Positions 25,833-34,281 are shown, numbered from the stretch's first letter. The stretch is DNA of 64,000 bases from Natrinema mahii (GCA_000690595.2 JHUT02000002.1:1-64000); one strand, 5' to 3'. Notes: generated by a model not told the origin, from the letters alone. Numbers and translations: made by a program.

Positions 25833-26707
25833 GTTCCGACACCGACTCCACCGATGCGACGGCCGGCGGCACCCCCGACGACCACGGTACCCTCTACGTC
25901 GTCGGCATCGGTCCCGGCCTGCCGGAGCACATGACCAAGCGGGCCAAGGAGGTCATCGAATCCTCGGAGGTCGTCATCGCCTCGAGCCTCTATCAGGAGT
26001 TCCTGCGCGACGACGGCACCCTCCTGCCGGAAGCGGAGACGGACGAGGACGGTATCGCGGTCCGCGAGGACGGCTTCGAACAGGAGATCGTCCGCTCGAC
26101 GATGGGCCGCCAGATCGAACTCGCCCGCGCGGCGTTCGAGTACGTCCGCGAAGGGAAGGACGTGGCTCACGTTTCCGGCGGCGATCCATCGGTCTACGGC
26201 AAGTCCGACCTCATCTTCAAGATGGCCGAGGAAGAGGACGCCACGGACGTTCCAATCGAGATCGTCCCCGGCCTCACGGCGGCGCTGGGCGGCTCGGCCA
26301 ACGTCGGCGCGCCGCTGTGTAACGACTTCTGTACCGTCTCGCTGTCGGACAAGTGGCGCGGCTGGGACGAGATCGAGGAGAAGTTGCGCGCTGCGGCGAT
26401 CTCCGACTTCGTGATCGTCCTCTACAACTGCTGGCGCAACTACGAGGAGGCCGTCGACATCGTCCGCGAGGAGCGGACCGACGACGCCTACGTGGCCATC
26501 GTCAACGACGCCGGCCGCGCGGACGCCGGCCGCAACGGCGAGAGCCAGTTCATCACCACCCTCGGCGAGGCCGCCGACCACGACGACAAGGTGTCGGGGA
26601 TGGGCACCTCGCTGATCATCGGCAACCACGAGACCGAGACCTGGCGCAACGACGACCGAACGTACCTCGTCACCCCGCGCGGCGGGCGTGACGTCGACGA
26701 CTTCTGA
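25829..26707 (+). CDS. cbiH1: precorrin-3B/cobalt-factor III C17-methyltransferase, copy 1
   Basis: A 292-residue tetrapyrrole methylase of the CobJ/CbiH group, which methylates C17 and contracts the ring. It begins after a 28-residue acidic tail with VVGIGPGLPEHMTKRAKEVI; VSGGDPSVYGKSDL and EIVPGLTAALGGSANVGAPL follow, and FVIVLYNCWRNYEEAVDIV matches the CbiH-type central region. The ATG at 25829 overlaps the cbiG stop. A second CbiH paralogue follows directly, and it is not clear which of the two does the C17 step. Confidence 0.88.
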   Translation: MSSDTDSTDATAGGTPDDHGTLYVVGIGPGLPEHMTKRAKEVIESSEVVIASSLYQEFLRDDGTLLPEAETDEDGIAVREDGFEQEIVRSTMGRQIELARAAFEYVREGKDVAHVSGGDPSVYGKSDLIFKMAEEEDATDVPIEIVPGLTAALGGSANVGAPLCNDFCTVSLSDKWRGWDEIEEKLRAAAISDFVIVLYNCWRNYEEAVDIVREERTDDAYVAIVNDAGRADAGRNGESQFITTLGEAADHDDKVSGMGTSLIIGNHETETWRNDDRTYLVTPRGGRDVDDF

Positions 26708-26723
26708 ACCCAACAACACACCC

Positions 26724-27749
26724 ATGAGTACGGACACCAACACGGACGCTGACGACGAATCGACTTCGAAGTGCGGTGCCTCGAGCGACAGTAGCGAGGC
26801 AAGTGCCGACACCTCGAGCAGCTGTGGCGCATCGACCGACACCGACGACTCGAGTAGCTCCAAATGCGGTGGGTCCTCGAGTTCCTCCTCGTCCTCGAGC
26901 TGTGGAGCCTCGAGTTCCGACGACGGGAGTTCGAACGAGCAGGAGGTCGGCGCGACGGTCGACGACTTCGACGCCGACCCCGGCCAGCTGATCGCCGTCG
27001 GTCTCGGCCCCGGCCACCCCGAGGGGATGACCGACCGCGCGAAGACGGCGCTGCTCGAGGCCGACCACATCGTCGGCTACACGACCTACGTCGACCTCAT
27101 CCCGGACGAGATCACCGACGCGGCCGAGGACATCTACGACACGCCGATGTGCGGCGAAGTCTCCCGCACCGAGGAGTCGATCGACCGCGCGCTCGCGGGC
27201 AACGACGTGGCCATCGTCGGCAGCGGCGATCCCAACGTCTACGCGCTGGCCGGGCTGGCGCTCGAGATCTTAGAGTCCAAGGGCGCGACGGCCTCGATGG
27301 TCGACTTCGACGTGGTGCCGGGCGTTCCCGCGGCCCAGTCCTGTGCCGCTCGGCTCGGTGCCCCGCTGGTGAACGACACCGTCTCGGTCTCGCTGTCGGA
27401 CCACCTCGTCCCGATGCCCGAGATCGAGTCGCGGCTCCACTCCGTCGCCAGCGAGAACTTCACGATCACCATCTACAACCCCTGGAGCCGCAAGCGCCGC
27501 GAGAACTTCGAAAAGGCCTGCGAGATCCTGCTGACCCACCGCGAGCCCGACACGCCGGTCGGCATCGTCCACGGGGCCGGCCGCGAGGACGAGGAAGTGA
27601 TGATCACCGAACTCGCCGAGCTCGAGGACCTCGGGGAGAGCGAGATCATCGACATGACGACGACGATCGTCGTCGGCACCGAGGACACCTACGTCTGGGA
27701 CGACCGGATGGTCACACCCCGGGGCTACGAGACGAAGTACGACTACTGA
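26724..27749 (+). CDS. cbiH2: CbiH-type C17-methyltransferase, copy 2, with Cys/Ser-rich N-terminal tail
   Basis: A 341-residue protein. Residues ~85-341 form a tetrapyrrole methylase with VGLGPGHPEGMTDRAK, VAIVGSGDPNVYALAG, DVVPGVPAAQSCAARLGAPL and TITIYNPWSRKRRENF, the last typical of CbiH/CobJ. The first ~75 residues are a striking Ser/Asp/Thr tail with four cysteines, each followed by Gly (C17, C34, C48, C60). Bacillus CbiH60 is known to carry a 4Fe-4S centre, so metal or Fe-S binding by these cysteines is a reasonable guess, but the spacing is not a standard ferredoxin pattern. Confidence 0.88.
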   Translation: MSTDTNTDADDESTSKCGASSDSSEASADTSSSCGASTDTDDSSSSKCGGSSSSSSSSSCGASSSDDGSSNEQEVGATVDDFDADPGQLIAVGLGPGHPEGMTDRAKTALLEADHIVGYTTYVDLIPDEITDAAEDIYDTPMCGEVSRTEESIDRALAGNDVAIVGSGDPNVYALAGLALEILESKGATASMVDFDVVPGVPAAQSCAARLGAPLVNDTVSVSLSDHLVPMPEIESRLHSVASENFTITIYNPWSRKRRENFEKACEILLTHREPDTPVGIVHGAGREDEEVMITELAELEDLGESEIIDMTTTIVVGTEDTYVWDDRMVTPRGYETKYDY

Positions 27750-27765
27750 GCGACAGGAATTCACC

Positions 27766-28032
27766 ATGCCACGATACGAAGTCACCATCGAGAAAGACGC
27801 CTGCGACGGCATCTTCGCCTGCCTGACCCGCGATCCGCGCTTTATCGAGGGCGAGGACGGCCTCGCGACCGTCGACCCGGACGCGGATCCGGTCTACGAC
27901 TGCGAGGGCGAGGTCACCGACAACGCCGAACGCGTCGTCGCGACGTTCGACGACGACCGCATCGACGAGGCCCAGCAGGCCGCCGCGGCCTGTCCGACCG
28001 ACGCCATCATCGTCGAGGAGGTGGGCGAATGA
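27766..28032 (+). CDS. small ferredoxin-like protein of the cobalamin operon
   Basis: An 88-residue protein. Its start EVTIEKDACDGIFACLTRDP and its end AAAACPTDAI follow the bacterial ferredoxin pattern, with cysteines at about 13, 19 and 75 plus one at 45 (YDCEG). The lost or altered spacing in the first motif (C-x5-C rather than C-x2-C-x2-C) suggests a 3Fe-4S or otherwise modified cluster. It sits between cbiH2 and the LAGLIDADG-like gene (four-base overlap) and may deliver electrons to a redox step such as ring reduction or CbiX/CbiH Fe-S function. Confidence 0.75.
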   Translation: MPRYEVTIEKDACDGIFACLTRDPRFIEGEDGLATVDPDADPVYDCEGEVTDNAERVVATFDDDRIDEAQQAAAACPTDAIIVEEVGE

Positions 28033-28739
28033 GCGACGCCCAGTCGTCGGCCGACGGCGACGCACTCGAGGTATCGGTTCCGTCTGACCCGCTGGCCGGC
28101 CACGCCGCGACGGCGTACTTCTGGGGTCACGTCGCCGGCAGCGGCGACGTTACCGACGACCGGATCGAAGTCGTCGCCAACGACGAAGCGTCCGCAGGGG
28201 TGCTGGCCGCCGTCGCCGGCGGCGACCTCGAGCGCGAGACGACGACCCGGGACTACGCCCACGATACGTCGATCACCCGCACCGAGGACGAGTACGTCCT
28301 GACGATCGACGCCGACGACGGCGAGTCGGGACTGCTCGGCCGCAGCGGCGCGCTCGGGCTGCCCGTCGACGGCCGCGGCAACTACCGGTTCGGTGCCTTT
28401 GCGGGCCACGAGCGCGAACTCCTGCGGGGACTGCTCGAGGGCTGTGGCACCGTCTGCTTCAAGTCCTCGAGCGGCACCGTCGGCATCTCGTTCGTCCACG
28501 ACGATCGGGACCTGCTCGCGTTCGCACGGGAGTTGATCGCCGACTGTCCGGTCGATGCGCCGATGGGCGACCTTTCGGAGACCTCCTCGGGCGGCTACTG
28601 GTTCGGCGTCGACGACGCCGCTGCCCCCGACTTCGGCACGTGGCTCTACGAGGACTGCGAGGAAACGGGTCTGTTCGCCCCGAGTCGACGGCGCAAACTC
28701 GAGAAGAGCCTCGAGCAGGCCGACGCCTACGACGAGTAA
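28029..28739 (+). CDS. conserved cobalamin-operon protein with degenerate LAGLIDADG fold
   Basis: A 236-residue protein of unknown role, seen next to cobalamin genes in haloarchaea as far as I recall. Two segments resemble the paired LAGLIDADG helices of homing endonucleases: AYFWGHVAGSGDV at about residues 29-41 and LLRGLLEGCGTVCF at about 131-144. The catalytic acids of the two motifs (D-G in active enzymes) are replaced by Ser and Cys, so it should not cut DNA. It could be a domesticated binding protein, as WhiA is in bacteria. It lies between the ferredoxin gene (four-base overlap) and cbiX. Confidence 0.6.
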   Translation: MSDAQSSADGDALEVSVPSDPLAGHAATAYFWGHVAGSGDVTDDRIEVVANDEASAGVLAAVAGGDLERETTTRDYAHDTSITRTEDEYVLTIDADDGESGLLGRSGALGLPVDGRGNYRFGAFAGHERELLRGLLEGCGTVCFKSSSGTVGISFVHDDRDLLAFARELIADCPVDAPMGDLSETSSGGYWFGVDDAAAPDFGTWLYEDCEETGLFAPSRRRKLEKSLEQADAYDE

Positions 28740-28740
28740 T

Positions 28741-29973
28741 ATGAGTACACCCGACGACACCACAGCCGCGCCCGCTGCCGGCTTCGACGACGAGGCCGTC
28801 CTCCTGATCGGCCACGGCTCCAGACGGGAGAAGTCCAACGAACAGGTCCGCGAACTGGCCGCCGACCTCGAGTCCCGGCTGGGTATCCCGGTCGACGCCG
28901 CGTTCCTCGAACTCGCAGAGCCGGCGATCGACGAGGCCTTCGCACAACTCGCGGCCGTCACCTCGCAGGTGACGGTCGTCCACTGCTCGCTGTTCGCCGC
29001 GAGCCACGTCAAAAACGACGTGCCGCTGGCGATCGAGCAGGCCCGCGCCGAACACGACATCGAGATCAACAACGGCTCGCATCTGGGGGTCCATCCCGCG
29101 ATCATCGATCTGCTAGACGACCGCGCCGCCGCGGTGGAGGCCGAACTCGGCGTCGACCGCGCGGACGACGACGTGGCCGTCGTCGTCTGTGGCCGGGGCT
29201 CGAGCGATCCGGACGCCAACGGCGACGTCCACAAGCTCGCGCGACTGCTCTACGAGGGGCGCGCGTTCGACCGCGTCGAGGCCTCCTTTATCGGCGTCAC
29301 GGAACCGACGCTCGAGGACACCCTCCACGGGCTCTCGAAGCACCGGCCCGACGCGGTCGTCGTCCTGCCGTACATGCTCGGCGACGGCGTCCTCACCCAG
29401 CGGGTCCGGGACTGGACCGCCGACTTCGACGCCGACTACCCCTACGTCGACGCCCTGGCCGGCGACCCGCTCGGCACGGACTCCCGGCTGCTGGATGTCT
29501 TCGCCGACCGCTGGGAGGAGGCCCGGACCGACAGCGTCGAGATGTCCTGTGACACCTGCAAGTACAAGGTCGACCTCGAGGGCTACGAGGAAGACGTCGG
29601 CGGCGCGCGGGCCATGCTGCGGGCGCTGGCCCACCAGGAGGCCCACGCCGATCGCGACGACGTCGACGACGAACCGGACAGCCACGACGCGCCGGAGAAA
29701 CACGTCGCGGTCTGTACCAACCAGACCTGCGCGAAGATGGGGTCGCCGGCCGTCCTCGAGCGGCTTCGACAGGAAGTCCGGGACTCGGATCACTGCGACG
29801 CCCGCATCACGCGGTCGTCCTGTCTCGGCCGCTGTGGCGACGGGCCGATGGTCGCCGTCTACCCGGACGGGATCTGGTACGGCGATGTCGACGACGGCGA
29901 CGCCGAACGGATCGTCTCGGACCACCTAGACCGGGATCGCATCGTCAGCGACCTCGTCGATCAGACGCTGTAG
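28741..29973 (+). CDS. cbiX: sirohydrochlorin cobaltochelatase CbiX fused to a thioredoxin-like ferredoxin
   Basis: A 410-residue protein. Two CbiX halves are visible (LLIGHGSRREKSNEQ and VVVCGRGSSDPDANGDVH), with metal-binding His in GHGS, AASHV and VLPYMLGDG regions. After them comes MSCDTCKYK, the M-x-C-x-x-C motif known to hold a 4Fe-4S cluster in bacterial long-form CbiX, and a His-rich acidic linker. The last ~90 residues (VCTNQTCAKMG ... SSCLGRCGDGPMVAVYP) are a 2Fe-2S thioredoxin-like ferredoxin domain with four cysteines. It inserts cobalt early, before the methylations. Confidence 0.9.
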   Translation: MSTPDDTTAAPAAGFDDEAVLLIGHGSRREKSNEQVRELAADLESRLGIPVDAAFLELAEPAIDEAFAQLAAVTSQVTVVHCSLFAASHVKNDVPLAIEQARAEHDIEINNGSHLGVHPAIIDLLDDRAAAVEAELGVDRADDDVAVVVCGRGSSDPDANGDVHKLARLLYEGRAFDRVEASFIGVTEPTLEDTLHGLSKHRPDAVVVLPYMLGDGVLTQRVRDWTADFDADYPYVDALAGDPLGTDSRLLDVFADRWEEARTDSVEMSCDTCKYKVDLEGYEEDVGGARAMLRALAHQEAHADRDDVDDEPDSHDAPEKHVAVCTNQTCAKMGSPAVLERLRQEVRDSDHCDARITRSSCLGRCGDGPMVAVYPDGIWYGDVDDGDAERIVSDHLDRDRIVSDLVDQTL

Positions 29974-30027
29974 CAGCGACGAACCGCCCACCGAACGACA
30001 CCGAACTCGACACACCACGACACACCC

Positions 30028-30399
30028 ATGAGCTGCCACGAAATCGAAGCGCTACGACTCGGACTGATGAACGTCCTCGGCGTCGGGGACGACAGCACTC
30101 GCGACCACGCGAAGAAGGAACTCGAGGGACACCTCGAGGGGCCGATCGAGGGCCTCGCGGAGGCCGAGAGCCTCACGGAGATCGAACGCCACCTCGACGC
30201 GGCGCTGGTCGACCTGGAGGAAGAGGTCGCCGCGCTGGATAGCGAGGACCCGGAGTTCGACTACACGCGCGGCCGGTTGCTCGAGGTCCGCAACGCCGAA
30301 CGAGCGATCCAGCGGCTTCGGACGCAGGGATCGAGCATCGTCGACGGGCTCGGCGACGCCCACGACACCCTCCACGAGACCTTCCCGGTAGAAGAGTGA
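30028..30399 (+). CDS. DUF3209-family protein
   Basis: A 123-residue all-helical, very acidic protein with the DUF3209 pattern: CHEIEALRLGLMNVLG at the start, KELEGHLEGPIEGLAEAESL and ARNAERAI-like RNAERAIQRLR later. I know it as a neighbour of cbiX and other cobalamin genes in haloarchaea; no function is established. A Cys-His pair at residues 3-4 might bind metal. It overlaps or nearly touches the next gene. Confidence 0.8.
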   Translation: MSCHEIEALRLGLMNVLGVGDDSTRDHAKKELEGHLEGPIEGLAEAESLTEIERHLDAALVDLEEEVAALDSEDPEFDYTRGRLLEVRNAERAIQRLRTQGSSIVDGLGDAHDTLHETFPVEE

Positions 30400-30401
30400 C
30401 G

Positions 30402-31694
30402 ATGACCGGGACTGTCGACGCCGAACGGGAAGACGCCCTCGACGTTCGGACCGCCCCGCTGGGCGAGATCGAGCCCGCCCGCAGTCGCCACATGTGGACC
30501 CGCTCGGCGGTCGCGGTCGCCGAGTCTGGCGACCTCGTCGTCACCGGCGAGTGGGACGGCACCGTCACCGCTCACGAAACCGACTCGCTCGAGGCCCGAT
30601 GGACGGCCGACCACCCCGATCACGCGGTCGGGATCGCGTCGCTCGAGGGCGACGGAGCCGGAGACGACGAGACGGTCGTCGTCGCCGGTCGCGGCGAGAC
30701 GGGGACGATCGCGGCCTACGACGCCGCGACGGGCGACCGGCGGTGGCGCTACGACACCGCCGCCGACGTCGGCGAGGCGGTCAAGGACACCGTCTTCTAC
30801 CTGCCCTACGTCGTCGCCTGCGAGACCGGAACGGACGCCGACGGGAACGAGCGCGTCTACGCCGCGGCGCGGCGCTACGAGCGCGACGGCGAACGGCGGC
30901 AGTGGCACAGCACCGTCTACGCGTTCGACCCCGACGGCGCGGTCCGCTGGACCTACGAGACCGACGCCTCGCCGATCGCGCTCGATTCCTCGGCCGACGG
31001 CGAGCGGCTGGCGGTCGGCTACAACCGCTGCATGGGCGACCACGACACCGGCCTCGTCGTCCTCGATACCGACACGGGTGGCCTCGAGTGGACCTGGGAT
31101 CCCGGCACCGAGGGCGACCGCCGCGTCGGCGATGTCTCGTTCGACGGCGAGGCGATCGCCGTCTCGAGCCACGGCGACAAGCGGGGCTACCTGCTCGGGC
31201 CCGGCGGGGCCGAGCGCTGGAGCGTCGATCTCGCCGTCGAGACCGAGATCGACGGCGAGCGGCTGTACGCCTACCCGAACCACGTCTACGCCGCCGACGG
31301 CCGAGTGGCGTTCGTGACCGGCAACACCTACGCCGTCGGGAGCCGCGAGACCGACGGCCGACATCCGAACGAACACCGCGTCGCGGCGTTCGACGCCGAC
31401 GGGACCCCGCTGTGGGACGACGCGGTCCGGGGCTTCGTCCACGGACTCGCCGCCGCCGGCGGCCGGCTGGTCGCTCCCTGCGCCCAGAACTTTCGGGTCC
31501 GCGATCCCGACACCCACGCCGTTCGCGCGTTCGATCTCGAGTCCGGCCCGGACGTGGTCGACCCCCTCGAGGGAATCGCCACGGCCGCCGCCGTCGGCGA
31601 CGGCACGATCGCCGCGATCGAGGAGCCCGTCGCCTACCACGACGACGGCGAGACTCGCGGCGACTACGCGCTTCGCGTCGGCTCGCTCGAGTAG
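30402..31694 (+). CDS. cytoplasmic beta-propeller protein at the end of the cobalamin operon
   Basis: A 430-residue protein without a signal sequence. It has about six to seven PQQ/WD-like blades, seen in repeats such as VVTGEWDGTVTAHETDSLEARW, AAYDAATGDRRWRYDT and VVLDTDTGGLEWTWDPGTEG. The start is ATG 30402, six bases inside a GTG at 30396 that overlaps the DUF3209 stop. Beta-propellers here may bind a corrinoid intermediate or scaffold the pathway enzymes; no evidence in the sequence decides. The DUF3209-propeller pair closes the cobalamin block. Confidence 0.75.
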   Translation: MTGTVDAEREDALDVRTAPLGEIEPARSRHMWTRSAVAVAESGDLVVTGEWDGTVTAHETDSLEARWTADHPDHAVGIASLEGDGAGDDETVVVAGRGETGTIAAYDAATGDRRWRYDTAADVGEAVKDTVFYLPYVVACETGTDADGNERVYAAARRYERDGERRQWHSTVYAFDPDGAVRWTYETDASPIALDSSADGERLAVGYNRCMGDHDTGLVVLDTDTGGLEWTWDPGTEGDRRVGDVSFDGEAIAVSSHGDKRGYLLGPGGAERWSVDLAVETEIDGERLYAYPNHVYAADGRVAFVTGNTYAVGSRETDGRHPNEHRVAAFDADGTPLWDDAVRGFVHGLAAAGGRLVAPCAQNFRVRDPDTHAVRAFDLESGPDVVDPLEGIATAAAVGDGTIAAIEEPVAYHDDGETRGDYALRVGSLE

Positions 31695-31799
31695 CCGATC
31701 GACGGTCCGTTTTGACGCTGTTCGTCCGCTGAGCGCGCCGACTGTCGCATACGCAAGGCCAACCCCCACAACGCTCACTCCCGTCCATTTTGCCGTACA

Positions 31800-32990
31800 A
31801 TGACCGCAGATTTCGAACGTGACGGCTCGAGCGAGCGGTCGGCTCTCGAGCGGGTCGAGCGCTCCGCGGGTCGTCCCGCCGAGGGCGAGCGGCCGACGGG
31901 GCCGCCGCGCCGGGTGCTGACCGACGGCGGCCAGGCGGAGATGGAAGAACCGGACGGCGAGGGAGACGGCGCTGAGGGCGACGACGCCACGGGAGCGGCG
32001 CAGGACGAGTCGGGCCGAGCGGGCGACGAGGAGACCGCGTCGTCCGGGGAACCGGCGGAATCAGCGGACGAATCCGACGAGGAGGCGGCGGAGAAAGCCG
32101 AGGCCGAGGCCGAGGCGGCGGCGGACGACGAGGACGAGGAAGGGACGGTCGAGGACGAGCAGTCGGAAGAGGAGGCCGGCGAAGAGCCGGCCGAATCGGA
32201 CGTCGAAGACGAGGGCCCGGCGGACGAGGGCGCCGAAGAAGCGGACGGAGACGAGGACGAACGGACCGATATCGGCGATCTCGTCGAGGACGACCGCGAG
32301 GAGGGCCACGCCGCGGACGCCGAGGACGTCTACGAGGGCGACGACGCCGCCGGCGTCCTCCATCTCGACCTCGACGGACTCTTCCTCGACGTCCTCGGCC
32401 TCGAGGTGAACCTGAACCCGGTGCAGTTGGACGTCTCGGCCCGGCCGGGATCGAACAACCTGCTCGGGAACCTGCTGTCGGCGGTGACGGGGCTGCTCGA
32501 CGGCCCCGGGGCCATGCTGGACAAAGTGAAGTCGTTGCTGAGCAAGCCGCTCGAGGTTCTCAAGAAGCTCCCCGGGAAGGCCAAAGCGGCCTTCAGTGGC
32601 CTGCTCGAGAGGCCCAAGGCGTTCCTCAGCGGGCTGGTGAGCAAACCGAAGGAGTGGCTGACCCGCTTCTTGGGTCTCGGCGGCGAGGAGGCGGGAGCCG
32701 ACGGCGAGGACGAAGGCGACGCGGCCGACGAGGCGGACAGCGAGGAAGCCCCGGCCGAAGCGGACGAGGAAGGCACGAGCGAGGAATCGCCCGGCCCGCT
32801 CGCCAGAGTGGGCGGCTGGCTGCGGGAGCAACTCTCCCGGCTCGTCCCCAGCCTCCCCGTCGAGGAGATCGTCGCAGCCGTCGTCTCGCAGGTGATCGAA
32901 CAACTGATCGAGCGACTCGAGCCGGAGGGCGAGGAGGCGGCGTCCGGCGGCGAGCCGGACTCGGCGGCGGGAACGGAGGCGACATCATGA
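31800..32990 (+). CDS. acidic protein with LLGNLL motif and amphipathic Lys-Pro repeats
   Basis: A 396-residue cytoplasmic-looking protein, first of a four-gene cluster. Residues 1-180 are almost pure Asp/Glu/Ala/Gly. Residues ~183-233 form a hydrophobic core motif (LDLDGLFLDVLGLEV and SNNLLGNLLSAVTGLL), which I have seen in bacterial proteins of unknown role. Residues 234-295 are basic and amphipathic, with repeated Lys-Pro or Arg-Pro steps (LLSKPLEVL, LLERPKAFL, LVSKPKEWL). A second acidic block and a C-terminal helix pair follow. No signal or membrane segment. It overlaps the next gene by four bases. Confidence 0.65.
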   Translation: MTADFERDGSSERSALERVERSAGRPAEGERPTGPPRRVLTDGGQAEMEEPDGEGDGAEGDDATGAAQDESGRAGDEETASSGEPAESADESDEEAAEKAEAEAEAAADDEDEEGTVEDEQSEEEAGEEPAESDVEDEGPADEGAEEADGDEDERTDIGDLVEDDREEGHAADAEDVYEGDDAAGVLHLDLDGLFLDVLGLEVNLNPVQLDVSARPGSNNLLGNLLSAVTGLLDGPGAMLDKVKSLLSKPLEVLKKLPGKAKAAFSGLLERPKAFLSGLVSKPKEWLTRFLGLGGEEAGADGEDEGDAADEADSEEAPAEADEEGTSEESPGPLARVGGWLREQLSRLVPSLPVEEIVAAVVSQVIEQLIERLEPEGEEAASGGEPDSAAGTEATS

Positions 32991-33460
32991 GCGACGAATC
33001 CATCACACAGCGGATCGACACGGAGGCGATCACGGAGAACATCGACGTCGACCAGCTCGTCGAGGGCACCCAGTGGGAAGACGAGATCGACGGGGACATG
33101 CCCCTCGGCGCGGCGCTGGGCGGCCAGATCGGCGCGCTCGTCGGCCGCAAAGTCGGCGAATCGCTCGGCCGGACGATCGGGACCATCGTCGTCGAGGAAC
33201 TGCTCAGTAGCGACGAGGCCGAGTCGGACGGCGAGGAGGAAAGCGGCGCCTCCGAGGAGGAAGCCACCGAAGCGGAGTCCGACGACGAGGAATCGGACGA
33301 CGAGGAGAGCGCCGAGTCCGAAGACGAGGACACCGAAGAAGAAACCGAGGCGGAAGGCGACGACGGAGGCGAGGCCGAAAGCGACGCCGATGCCGGCGAC
33401 GACGCGGCCGACGAGGACGCCGAGGAGGAAATGGAAGCCGAAGCCGAGGAGGAAGAGTAA
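32987..33460 (+). CDS. acidic protein with perfect seven-glycine zipper (copy 1)
   Basis: A 157-residue protein. After 40 residues with predicted short helices, glycines fall at 41, 45, 49, 53, 57, 61 and 65: seven G-x-x-x steps without a break (GAALGGQIGALVGRKVGESL within it). From residue 75 the protein is a Glu/Asp/Ser tail. Glycine zippers let helices pack very closely and often mediate oligomers or membrane insertion; here the other positions are mixed polar and apolar, so either is possible. The next gene has the same zipper, so the two are likely paralogues or partners. Confidence 0.65.
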   Translation: MSDESITQRIDTEAITENIDVDQLVEGTQWEDEIDGDMPLGAALGGQIGALVGRKVGESLGRTIGTIVVEELLSSDEAESDGEEESGASEEEATEAESDDEESDDEESAESEDEDTEEETEAEGDDGGEAESDADAGDDAADEDAEEEMEAEAEEEE

Positions 33461-33510
33461 GTCCGTGAGACGGTTTCGCTACGACGCCCGCTCGAGCGGT
33501 GGTGGTCGGC

Positions 33511-34281
33511 GTGAGTGACGAGTCCGGGCTGAAGGGGATGGTCGCCGACGAGGTGAAAGCACAGATCGACGTGGCCGACATGCTCGGGGACGGCAGCATC
33601 GAGGACAGCATCGACGGCGGCGAGATCGGGGCCGCGGTCGGCCGCCAGTTCGGCGAGCAGTTCGGCCGCCAACTGGGGACCGCGGTCGGTCGCGAGGTCC
33701 ACGAGACGGTCGCCGAGAGCCTCGAGGAGGGCACGGAACTCGGCGACCTCCCGGCCGAGGTCCGGACGGCGGTCGCGGACGGCGTCCGCGACTCGTTCGC
33801 GGAGATCGAAGGCCGCGACTCCCTCGAGTCGATGGCGACGAGTGTCACCGAAGGAAGCGGCGTCGAGGGGCTCCTCGAGGGGGTCGGCGGCGAAAGCGGA
33901 GGTACCGACGCCGCGGAACCGGAGGGCGAGGCAGCGTCGGAGACCGAAGAACCGTCGGTCGACGAGGCGGACGACTCCGACGAGGCTGACGAGGACGCCG
34001 AGGACAGCGACAGGACCGAGTCGGAAACCGAGGGCGGCGAGGAAACCGACGAAGCGGCGGACTCGGACGCCGAGCCGTCCGTCGAAGAGATCGAAGACCT
34101 GCGGGAAGACACCCTCGAGGACTTCCTCGGGGTGCTGTCCTACAGCGACCTGCAGTCGGTTGCGAAAGACGTCGATGTGAAGGCCAACCTCAGCCGCGAG
34201 GAGATGACCGCGGAGATCGTCGAGACGGTGACCGACGAGGGGGCGGACGACTCGGAGACGGAAGCGGCCGAGGCCGAGTAG
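33511..34281 (+). CDS. acidic protein with glycine zipper (copy 2) and SAP-like C-terminus
   Basis: A 256-residue protein if GTG 33511 starts it (MSDESGLKG, like the previous protein's MSDES); a GTG at 33499 would add four residues. Glycines at 36, 40, 44, 48, 52, 56 and 60 repeat the seven-step zipper (GAAVGRQFGEQFGRQLGTAV). A helical region to about residue 120 precedes a ~75-residue acidic linker. The end (EDLREDTLEDFLGVLSYSDL, then VKANLSREEMTAEIVETV) resembles a SAP or Rho-N helix-extended-loop-helix that may bind nucleic acid. The order in the operon suggests joint action with genes on either side. Confidence 0.65.
   Translation: MSDESGLKGMVADEVKAQIDVADMLGDGSIEDSIDGGEIGAAVGRQFGEQFGRQLGTAVGREVHETVAESLEEGTELGDLPAEVRTAVADGVRDSFAEIEGRDSLESMATSVTEGSGVEGLLEGVGGESGGTDAAEPEGEAASETEEPSVDEADDSDEADEDAEDSDRTESETEGGEETDEAADSDAEPSVEEIEDLREDTLEDFLGVLSYSDLQSVAKDVDVKANLSREEMTAEIVETVTDEGADDSETEAAEAE

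Noticed and set aside
28029..28739. Active homing endonuclease in the cobalamin operon
   Set aside because: Both LAGLIDADG-like motifs lack the catalytic acidic residue, and the gene is a regular operon member, not an intein or intron.
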